From: Sphingomonas sp. LC-1
GTDB lineage: Bacteria > Pseudomonadota > Alphaproteobacteria > Sphingomonadales > Sphingomonadaceae
NCBI RefSeq assembly: GCF_025371035.1
Contig: NZ_JANZXB010000006.1
Coordinates: 62,001 to 126,000 of the forward strand
DNA: 64,000 nucleotides
Direction of reading: 5' to 3'
This document shows positions 19,979 through 27,451 of the stretch, one piece after another. The position numbers were made by a program, and so were the translations under genes. The notes below the pieces were generated by a model that was not told the origin of the DNA, searched no databases, and saw only the letters and a list, made by a program, of their open reading frames with translations. Each line of letters opens with the position of its first letter. The first letter of the stretch is position 1.

Positions 19979-21262
19979 ATGCGATCAGGGAGGAGGATGA
20001 CGGCTATGCTAGCCTCGATCATCGCAACGGCGGCAAGTGCAGAGCCGGCCATCACCCTGCAAAGTGCCATGCACGAGGTGCTGCAATGGCATCCCGCCGT
20101 CACGCAGGCCGCCGCCACCGTGGAAGCGCGCGGCGAGGATGTGGAGGTCGCACGGGCGGGCTATCTACCCAGGATCAGCGCCGGGGTAGGCAGCGGCTAT
20201 GACAGCCGGCTGGGCAGCATCTGGCGTCCCCGCCCGCAGATTTCGGCCTCGCAGATGCTGTTCGACTTCGGCAAGGTCGCGGGCGCGGTCGATGCCGCGC
20301 GCGCCGGAACGCGGATCGGGCGGGCCGACATGCTGCTGGCGGTCGACGGGCTGATCCGCGACACGGGCTATGCGATGATCGAAGTTCAGCGCAACGCGGC
20401 GCTGCGCGGCATCGCGATCGAACAGCTATCGCGCATTCGCGAGATCAGCGATCTGGTCGACAAGCGGTTCGGCAAGGGCGCGACGACGCGCTCCGATGCG
20501 CTCCAGGCGCAATCGCGTGTCGCCGCCGCCGAGGCGACGCTGACCCGGATCGAGGCGGAGCAGCGGCGCTGGACCACCGGCCTGTCCTTCCTGCTCGGTC
20601 GCGATACGCCTCCCACGGTCGACCCCGACGTGCCCGACTGGCTGATGGGCAGTTGCACCCGTGCCGCGACGGTCGAATGGGCCGACGTCCCCGCCATCAT
20701 GCGCGCCCGTGCACAATATGAACAGGCGACGGCCGAGAGCCGGCGCGTCCACGCCGCGCGCCTGCCCACCGTCGCGCTGGCGGGGGATGCGGCGGCTGAT
20801 GTCAGTTCGCCCTTTTCGGACCGCAGCCTGTATAATTTCGGACTGAACGTCAGCAGCGACGTGTTCGGCGGCAATGCCGTTCGCGCCCGTGTGCGCAGCG
20901 CCGATCATGGCGTCCGCGCCGCCGAGGCCGCCGAACGCCAGGCCCGCAACGAAGTCGCATCGCAACTGGCCGAGGCGCAGCAGCAGATCGCCGGGCTGTC
21001 CCGGCTGCTCGACACGCTGGCCGCGCGGCAGGACAATATGGTGGAGACCGGCAAGCTCTATCGCCTGCAATATCTCGACATGGGCACACGCACCCTGGTC
21101 GACCTGCTCAATGCCGAGCAGGAGTTGCAACAGGCCCGGTTCGATGCCGTCAACACGGTCCACGATCTGCGGCGGCTGGCGATGGAATGCCTCTATGTCT
21201 CAGGCAAGGCGCGCGACGAGTTCGGGCTGACCGGCACCGCGATCCGGGGCGTCACGCTTTGA
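19979..21262 (+). CDS. TolC-family outer-membrane protein of type I secretion system
   Basis: Up to 427 residues. The start at 19979 gives a charged n-region (MRSGRR) and a good signal peptide ending ATAASA. ATGs at 19997 and 20006 lie closer to the AGGAGG at 19991-19996 and are alternatives. The body shows the paired coiled-coil helices of outer-membrane efflux proteins: ITLQSAMHEVLQWHP, QISASQMLFDFGKV and YRLQYLDMGTRTLVDLLNAEQELQQAR, with internal duplication. It should form the trimeric outer-membrane duct that works with the ABC transporter and HlyD-like protein directly downstream to export the adhesin. Its last base triplet overlaps the start of the ABC gene. Confidence 0.9.
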   Translation: MRSGRRMTAMLASIIATAASAEPAITLQSAMHEVLQWHPAVTQAAATVEARGEDVEVARAGYLPRISAGVGSGYDSRLGSIWRPRPQISASQMLFDFGKVAGAVDAARAGTRIGRADMLLAVDGLIRDTGYAMIEVQRNAALRGIAIEQLSRIREISDLVDKRFGKGATTRSDALQAQSRVAAAEATLTRIEAEQRRWTTGLSFLLGRDTPPTVDPDVPDWLMGSCTRAATVEWADVPAIMRARAQYEQATAESRRVHAARLPTVALAGDAAADVSSPFSDRSLYNFGLNVSSDVFGGNAVRARVRSADHGVRAAEAAERQARNEVASQLAEAQQQIAGLSRLLDTLAARQDNMVETGKLYRLQYLDMGTRTLVDLLNAEQELQQARFDAVNTVHDLRRLAMECLYVSGKARDEFGLTGTAIRGVTL

Positions 21263-23400
21263 CCGCCTCGGCCCTGCCCCCGACCGACTCGCTGGCCTGG
21301 ATCGACATGCTGGGACAGGTGGCGCGGCATTTCCGCATGCCCTTTGCCGAACAGCGCGCGCGGCTGACCGCCCTGTGGCAGGGCGGCGGCGACGAAGAGA
21401 CGCGGGTGCGGGCGATCGCGCGCGCCTCTGGCCTGTCGGTGCGCTTCGTCGCGCCGGCAGCGATGCGTTTGACCAGTTGGCGGCTGCCGGTCGTCGCGTG
21501 CCTGACCGATGGCGAACTCGCGCTCGTCACCGGGATCGATGCCGATGGGCAGGCGCTGTTCACCGTCGCGGGCGAAGACGGCCTCGCCGTGCAGCGCCCG
21601 CTGGCGATGCTGGTCGAGCAGACGCGGCTCTTCGTCGTCCCCCGTCCGGCGCGGTCGGCGGCGGATGTCCGCGTCGACAGCTATATCCGCCCCTTTGAGG
21701 AGCATTGGCTGCGCAGCCTGTTGTTGCAGGACGCGCGGAGCTATGGCCATGTCGCCGTCGCATCAGTGGTGACCAACTGCCTGGGGCTGGCGGGCGTGCT
21801 CTTCTCAATGCAGGTCTATGACCGGGTCGTGCCCGCCCAGTCGATGCCGACGCTCTATATCCTTTTCCTGGGCGTGCTGCTGGCGACCGGGTTCGACTTC
21901 GTGCTGCGGCGATTGCGGGTCGGGATCACCGACATTCTCGGCAAGCGCGCCGATCTACGGCTGTCGGACCGCGTCTTCGGCCATGCGCTGCGCGTCCGGA
22001 ACCGAGCTCGGCCGACCTCGACCGGCACCTTCATCGCGCAGCTTCGCGATCTGGACCAGGTGCGCGACATGCTGACCTCCACCACCGTCGCGGCGGTGGC
22101 GGACCTGCCCTTCTTCCTGCTGTTCCTCGTCATCCTCGCGTTCATCGGCGGCGTGCTGGCGCTGGTGCCGGTGGTGGCGCTGGTCGCGCTGTTGCTCCCC
22201 AGCCTGCTCGCCCAGCGGCGGCTGCGCGCCTATGCCACGGAATCGATGCGCGAAACCTCGCTGCGCAACGCCCTGCTGGTCGAGGCGGTGCAGGGGATCG
22301 AGGACATCAAGGCGCTCCAGGCCGAGGAGCGGTTCCAGCGCCAGTGGAACCATTGCAACGCGGTGGCGGGCGAGGCGCAGTTGCGGCTGCGCGGCCTGAC
22401 CGCCAGCCTGTCGACCTGGGCGCAGAGCGTTCAGAATGCGGTCTACGCCACCGTCATCTTCGTCGGCGCGCCGATGGTGATCGCCGGGGACATCACGACC
22501 GGCGCACTGGTCGCCACGTCGATGCTGGCCGGCCGGATGATGGCGCCGATGGGGCAGGTGTCGCACCTGCTCGGCCGCTATCAACATGCCAAGGTCGCGG
22601 CGAACAGCCTGGACCAGATCATGGCGCTGCCCGTCGACAATCCCGACGCCGAACACCGCATCCCCCTGCCCTCGGCACGCGGCGGCTTCACCTTGCGCAC
22701 CGCCGTCTTTTCCTATGCCGATCCGCAATCGCCCCCGGCGCTGACCGTCCCCCGGCTGGAGATCGCAGGGGGCGAGAAGGTCGCGGTGCTGGGCCGCAAC
22801 GGCGCGGGCAAGTCGACGCTGCTCCAGGGCCTGTCGGGCATGTTGCAGCCGGTGTCGGGCGAGGTGCTGCTCGACGATCTGGCGCTGCACCAGATCGATC
22901 CCGCCGATGTCCGGCGCGAGGTCGCCCTGCTGACTCAGAATAGCCGGTTGTTCCACGGGTCCTTGCGCGAAAACCTGACCATGGGCGCGCCGATGGCGAC
23001 CGACCAGGCGATCCTCGCTGCGCTGGAGATGGTCGGCGCGGTCGATTTCGTCCGCCGCCTGCGCGACGGGTTGGAGCATGTCGTGCTGGAAGGCGGGCTG
23101 GGCCTGTCGGGTGGGCAGCAACAGGCGCTGCTGCTCGCGCGGCTGCTGATCCGTCAGCCCCAGGTCATGCTGCTCGACGAGCCGACCGCGGCCATGGACG
23201 AAGCCTCCGAACGCCAGTTCATCGCGCGCTTCAAGGAATGGAGCCGCGACCGGACGGTGGTGGTCGCCACCCACCGGATGCGCGTGCTCGACTGGGTGGA
23301 CCGGGTGATCGTGATCGACAACGGCCTGATCCTGCTCGATCAGCCCAAGGCGCAGGCGCTCGCCACGCTTCAGGGTGCGGCACGGAGCCAGGCGGCATGA
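21259..23400 (+). CDS. Type I secretion ABC transporter (LapB/HlyB-like permease-ATPase)
   Basis: About 713 residues if started at the TTG at 21259, which overlaps the preceding stop (TTGA); an ATG at 21307 is an alternative. Domains: an N-terminal C39-like domain (about 1-130) without the catalytic cysteine, so it should bind rather than cleave the substrate; a six-helix membrane domain (about 160-440); and an ATPase domain with Walker A GRNGAGKST, signature LSGGQQQ, Walker B VMLLDEPTAAMDE and the H-loop ATH. It powers export of the adhesin through the TolC-like duct. The adaptor gene follows with an ATGA overlap. Confidence 0.92.
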   Translation: MTASALPPTDSLAWIDMLGQVARHFRMPFAEQRARLTALWQGGGDEETRVRAIARASGLSVRFVAPAAMRLTSWRLPVVACLTDGELALVTGIDADGQALFTVAGEDGLAVQRPLAMLVEQTRLFVVPRPARSAADVRVDSYIRPFEEHWLRSLLLQDARSYGHVAVASVVTNCLGLAGVLFSMQVYDRVVPAQSMPTLYILFLGVLLATGFDFVLRRLRVGITDILGKRADLRLSDRVFGHALRVRNRARPTSTGTFIAQLRDLDQVRDMLTSTTVAAVADLPFFLLFLVILAFIGGVLALVPVVALVALLLPSLLAQRRLRAYATESMRETSLRNALLVEAVQGIEDIKALQAEERFQRQWNHCNAVAGEAQLRLRGLTASLSTWAQSVQNAVYATVIFVGAPMVIAGDITTGALVATSMLAGRMMAPMGQVSHLLGRYQHAKVAANSLDQIMALPVDNPDAEHRIPLPSARGGFTLRTAVFSYADPQSPPALTVPRLEIAGGEKVAVLGRNGAGKSTLLQGLSGMLQPVSGEVLLDDLALHQIDPADVRREVALLTQNSRLFHGSLRENLTMGAPMATDQAILAALEMVGAVDFVRRLRDGLEHVVLEGGLGLSGGQQQALLLARLLIRQPQVMLLDEPTAAMDEASERQFIARFKEWSRDRTVVVATHRMRVLDWVDRVIVIDNGLILLDQPKAQALATLQGAARSQAA

Positions 23401-24584
23401 GCGCCGCGGCGGCCTTCGACGACCGGCCCTTCGCCGATGAAGGCGGGGCGCAATTGCTCGCCGCCCGGCGGATGCTGTGGGTGCTGACCGCGCTGTTCGT
23501 CGTCGCGCTGGTCTGGGCATGGTTCGCCGAACTGGACGAGGTCGCGACCGGCACCGGCCGGGTGGTGCCCACCAGCCGCGAACAGGTGCTGCAATCGCTG
23601 GAGGGTGGCATCCTGGCCAAGATGCTGGTGCGGCAGGACGACATCGTGAAACCGGGCCAGATCCTCGCGCAGCTCGACCCGACACAGGCGGGCTCGACGG
23701 TCGAGGAAAGCGCCGCCAAATACCGCGCCGCGCTCGCCGCCCAGGCGCGGTTGCAGGCCGAGGTCAACGGCACGCCCCTGTCCTTTCCGACCGAGCTGAA
23801 CGGCTTCCCCGCGCTCAAGGCCGAACAGCAACGCCTGTACGACGCCCGCCGCCGCAGCCTGGCCGGCTCGCTGGGGCTGATCGACGAATCCCTGACGCTG
23901 ATCGGGCGCGAGGTCGGGATCGGCGAGTCGCTGATCGAAGTCGGCGCGGCCAGCAATGTCGAGGTGTTGCGCCTGAAGCGACAGCGCGCCGACCTGGATC
24001 TGAAAAAGGCCGATCTGCGCTCGCAATATATCGTCGAGGCGCGGCAGGACCTGACCAAGGTCAGCGAAGAGGTGGAGGCGCTCGCCCCCGTGGTACGCGG
24101 GCGGTCGGACACGCTTAGCCGCCTGACCCTGCGCTCGCCGGTACGCGGGGTGGTCAAGAATATCGAGGTATCGACCATCGGTGGCGTCATTCCGCCAGGC
24201 GGCAAGATCATGGAGATCGTGCCGATGGACGAGCGCCTTCTGGTCGAGGCGCGCATCTCTCCGCGCGACATCGCCTTCATCCGCCCCGGCCAGCGCGCCA
24301 GCGTGAAGATCACCGCCTATGACTATGCGATTTTCGGCGGGCTGGAGGGCAAGGTCAGCAGCATCTCGCCCGACACGATCCGGGACGAGGTGAACCCGGA
24401 CGTCTATTATTACCGTGTCTTCGTGCGGACAACGGCGGACTCGCTGGTCAACAAGGCCGGGCGGCGCTTTCCCATCGTGCCGGGCATGATCGCCACCGCC
24501 GACATCCACACGGGCAGCAAGACCGTGCTGCAATATCTGCTCAAGCCGCTGAACCGCGCGCGCGAGGCGATGCGCGAGCGATGA
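23397..24584 (+). CDS. HlyD-family type I secretion periplasmic adaptor
   Basis: 395 residues; the ATG overlaps the stop of the ABC gene (ATGA), showing translational coupling. One inner-membrane helix (about 20-42, WVLTALFVVALVWAWF) is followed by TGTGRVVP and the lipoyl/barrel-sandwich half-motif EGGILAKMLVRQDDIVKPGQ. A long coiled-coil hairpin follows, then the second half (LRSPVRGVVKNI). A C-terminal barrel contains ISPRDIAFIRPGQ and ends VPGMIATADI. This order is that of LapC/HlyD adaptors bridging the ABC transporter and TolC. It completes a three-gene type I system for the 3313-residue adhesin. Confidence 0.92.
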   Translation: MSAAAAFDDRPFADEGGAQLLAARRMLWVLTALFVVALVWAWFAELDEVATGTGRVVPTSREQVLQSLEGGILAKMLVRQDDIVKPGQILAQLDPTQAGSTVEESAAKYRAALAAQARLQAEVNGTPLSFPTELNGFPALKAEQQRLYDARRRSLAGSLGLIDESLTLIGREVGIGESLIEVGAASNVEVLRLKRQRADLDLKKADLRSQYIVEARQDLTKVSEEVEALAPVVRGRSDTLSRLTLRSPVRGVVKNIEVSTIGGVIPPGGKIMEIVPMDERLLVEARISPRDIAFIRPGQRASVKITAYDYAIFGGLEGKVSSISPDTIRDEVNPDVYYYRVFVRTTADSLVNKAGRRFPIVPGMIATADIHTGSKTVLQYLLKPLNRAREAMRER

Positions 24585-24675
24585 GCGCCCCCTCTCCCAT
24601 CCGCCCTCCAACCCCTCCCATCCCATGCCACCCCACGGGCACCCCCCGCCCATGGCTTCAGCTCAGGATATGCCG

Positions 24676-25113
24676 ATGACGAAACCTATGGCCGCCCGTG
24701 AGTTCGCGCCGCACGCCCGCGTACCGATCCCCACGATCCGGATCGGTGGACAGGGTCGGGTCACGCTTGTCGATCTGGCACGTCAGACCCAGGCGATGCG
24801 CGCCCATATCGCCGAATTCTTCCCGCGCGACATCTTCCGCGATTCCGCCTGGGACATGATGCTCGAGCTTTTCATTGCCGAGCAGGAGCGCCGTCCGATC
24901 TGCGTCAAGGAACTGATCCTCGTCTCCGGCGAAACCTCGACCAGTGCGCTGCGACGGATCGATCGGCTGGAGAGCACTGGGCTGCTGCAGCGACGGACCG
25001 ATCCCGCCGATCACCGGCGGCTGGCCGTCACCCTGACGGAGCGCGGAACGGACGCGATGACCGCGATGCTCCGCCACCTCTATCTGACGATGGCCGACGC
25101 CGAGAATCGGTGA
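24676..25113 (+). CDS. MarR-like winged-helix regulator
   Basis: About 145 residues from the ATG at 24676 (AGGA 7 bases upstream); other in-frame ATGs lie upstream at 24625, 24652 and 24670. The C-terminal 100 residues form a winged helix: WDMMLELFIAEQ, VKELILVSGETSTSALRRIDRLESTGLLQR and the wing DHRRLAVTLTERG, all typical of MarR-family regulators. It is co-directional with the secretion genes and 91 bases after the HlyD-like gene. It may therefore control adhesin or biofilm genes, but this is inference from position. The gene converges with the iron-receptor gene, with 16 bases between the stops. Confidence 0.75.
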   Translation: MTKPMAAREFAPHARVPIPTIRIGGQGRVTLVDLARQTQAMRAHIAEFFPRDIFRDSAWDMMLELFIAEQERRPICVKELILVSGETSTSALRRIDRLESTGLLQRRTDPADHRRLAVTLTERGTDAMTAMLRHLYLTMADAENR

Positions 25114-25129
25114 AGGCGGCGGGCGCGCG

Positions 25130-27373
25130 TTACCAGCGCGCGTCCCACCCCAAGGTGAAGGTACGGCCTCGCCCGGCGAAGAAGGCCAGATTGTCGTTCG
25201 GCAGCCGGGTGTCGCTGTTATAGTCGATATAGAAGCGGTTGAAGATGTTCTGCGCGCTCAGCGACAGGCCGCCGAAGCGGGTCTGATAGCGGACATAGGC
25301 GTCGGTCACCGTATAGCCGCCGAAATTGTTGCGGGGATCGGGGTTCGCCTTGCCGTGGAAGGTCCGCGACAGATACATCTGGGTCTGCACGCGCGCCGTC
25401 ACCGGGCCCGAGGCGAAGTCGGCGGCGGCGTTCATCCGGTCGGGTGAGATGTTGGTGCCGTCCAGATCGGTATCGACGATCCCGTCCGGGTTCCGCGTGT
25501 CGCTGTCATAGCGCCCGATCAGATGGGCATAGCCGGTCGACAGGCGCAGGCCCGGAACCGGGGTGCGCAGGCCCAGATTGATCTCCAGCCCCTTGATCTC
25601 CACCCGCTGGCGCTGAACCTGGAAGATGCCGTTGCCCAGTGCGAGCAGCACCTGGCCATTTTTGCTGGTCGACCAGAAATAGGTGGTGCTGGCGTCGAGC
25701 GGCCCGCGCTTCACCTCCAACCCGATTTCGCGATTGTTGGAGATGACCGGGTCGATCGCGCGGAAACTGCTCAAATCGGTGCCGGGCGTGTCGACCGCGC
25801 GGGTGATGCGACCGATATCGGCCATGGTGAAGCCTTCGGCATAGCTGGCATAGGCGCGAATGCCCGCCAGCGGCTCGACGATGACGCCGCCATTGGCCAT
25901 GATCCGGTTGAAACCGGGCTCGCCGCCCTTGACGCTGACCCCGCCATAGGTCGCCAGGTTGCGCCCATCATAGGTGTTGGAGGCGAGCGTGTGGTAATCG
26001 GCGATGCGGACCTTCACATTCTCCCACCGCGCGCCGCCGGCCAGCCGCACCACGCCGTCGAACAGCTTCAGATTGGCCTGGACGAAGGGCGCCAAGCTGC
26101 GGAAATCGGCGGGCGGCACCCAGACGCGGTTGGTCGCGATCAGCCGCTGTTCCGACTTGTCGGCAAGCGCGTCGAAGCCGATCGTCGCGACAAGCGCGTC
26201 GAATCCCGGCACCGCACGCTCATAGCTGGCCCGCAGCCCGAGCTTGCGCGAACGGTTCTCCGACTGGTCGAGCAGCGTGCCGACCGGGGCGATCGCAGGG
26301 TCCTGGAAAGTGGCGATTGGCGTCGGTTCGCCGCCGAACGTGTCATAAGTGCGATTGAAGAAGAGCTGCGCGACCAGATTGCCGCCCGCCACGTCATGGT
26401 CGGTATAGGATAGCGATACCGCTTCGGCCAGGTTGGCGGCGGGTTTGCCCGGCGGGGTGCCGCGCACCGCGCTGGTCGGCAGTCCCGTGCGCCGATTGCC
26501 CGCCAGCGGGACGAAGCGCCCTTCGCCATTCAGTTCATAGCGGTTGAGGATCAGGTCGAACCGCCCGCTCTCGCGCACCTGCGCGCCCAGACGCGCGAAC
26601 ACATCGGTGGCGCGCGAATCCTGCGTTTCGCCCTGGGTCAGGTTGATGCCGATCCGGCGACCTTGCGCATCGTAGAAGACGCCGCGCCGTTCATAGGACG
26701 CCCCCAGCGTCGCGTCGAAGATGCCGGCCTTGTACTGGACCAGCCCCGCCACCTTGCCACCCGGCGAGTCCGACTCGATCCCGTTGGCGACCGTGCCCTG
26801 CACCAGCGTCCGCCCCGACAGCCCTTCGGTTTTCGGCGGTCCGACCGTCACCTGGTTGACGATGCCGCCTGTCCCACCGATTCCCTGAAGCGCGTTGGAA
26901 CCATAGATCAGTTCGACCCGATCGATGAAGAAGCCATCGATGGTGAATCCGTCCCGGCTGCCGTCGCGCAGCGGCGTCGTCTGCGGAATGCCGTTGATGG
27001 CATAGAGGGGCGATCGTCCGCGCAGCGTCTCGCCCGCGCCCGACAACTTGCCGCGCGTCGGCGAAAAGCTGGGCGTCAGCACCGCGACGGCATCGGTCAC
27101 GCTGCCCGAAATCGCGATCTGGCGGTCCAGCGCTTCCTTGTCGATGATGTCGATGGTCAACGGCAGGGCATTGGGCGGCAGGACGGTGCGCGCCGCGGTG
27201 ACGACGACTTCGCGGTCCTGCGGTGCCTCGTCCTGCGTCGTGGCAGTGGCGTCCGACGGGGGCAGGCTCTGCGCCATCGCCATCGACGATCCCGCGATCA
27301 GGGCGGCCAGCGACCCCCCGAACGCCATCGCCCCAAGCCCTGCCTTCGGACGAATTTTCCCCGACCGCTTCAT
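25130..27373 (-). CDS. TonB-dependent siderophore-type receptor
   Basis: 747 residues. A signal peptide (MKRSGKIRPK to MAMAQ) precedes the TonB box region DREVVVTAART. The plug domain has RGRSPLYAINGIP, DRVELIYGSNALQGIGGTGG and IVNQVTVGPP, a pattern typical of ferric-siderophore receptors. A C-terminal barrel contains LSAQNIFNRFYIDYNSDTR and ends FTLGWDARW. It is divergent from a PepSY-flavoprotein reductase gene, and the 78-base interval holds a Fur-box-like sequence. That supports iron-regulated uptake of a ferric siderophore. Which siderophore cannot be told. Confidence 0.88.
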   Translation of the reverse strand: MKRSGKIRPKAGLGAMAFGGSLAALIAGSSMAMAQSLPPSDATATTQDEAPQDREVVVTAARTVLPPNALPLTIDIIDKEALDRQIAISGSVTDAVAVLTPSFSPTRGKLSGAGETLRGRSPLYAINGIPQTTPLRDGSRDGFTIDGFFIDRVELIYGSNALQGIGGTGGIVNQVTVGPPKTEGLSGRTLVQGTVANGIESDSPGGKVAGLVQYKAGIFDATLGASYERRGVFYDAQGRRIGINLTQGETQDSRATDVFARLGAQVRESGRFDLILNRYELNGEGRFVPLAGNRRTGLPTSAVRGTPPGKPAANLAEAVSLSYTDHDVAGGNLVAQLFFNRTYDTFGGEPTPIATFQDPAIAPVGTLLDQSENRSRKLGLRASYERAVPGFDALVATIGFDALADKSEQRLIATNRVWVPPADFRSLAPFVQANLKLFDGVVRLAGGARWENVKVRIADYHTLASNTYDGRNLATYGGVSVKGGEPGFNRIMANGGVIVEPLAGIRAYASYAEGFTMADIGRITRAVDTPGTDLSSFRAIDPVISNNREIGLEVKRGPLDASTTYFWSTSKNGQVLLALGNGIFQVQRQRVEIKGLEINLGLRTPVPGLRLSTGYAHLIGRYDSDTRNPDGIVDTDLDGTNISPDRMNAAADFASGPVTARVQTQMYLSRTFHGKANPDPRNNFGGYTVTDAYVRYQTRFGGLSLSAQNIFNRFYIDYNSDTRLPNDNLAFFAGRGRTFTLGWDARW

Positions 27374-27416
27374 TCTTCCCCCGTAACCATTGACGTGAAC
27401 GGCGCGGCCAACTAAC

Positions 27417-27435
27417 GCAAGTGATTATCAATAAC
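27417..27435. promoter_or_regulatory. Fur-box-like operator between receptor and reductase genes
   Basis: The interval contains TGATTATCA (27422-27430), whose complement TGATAATCA matches the nine central bases of the classical 19-base Fur box exactly. Flanking bases match only in part. It lies between two divergent genes whose products fit ferric-siderophore import and reduction, so shared iron control is likely. Confidence 0.55.
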
Positions 27436-27451
27436 AAGGGCTGATCAGCCG

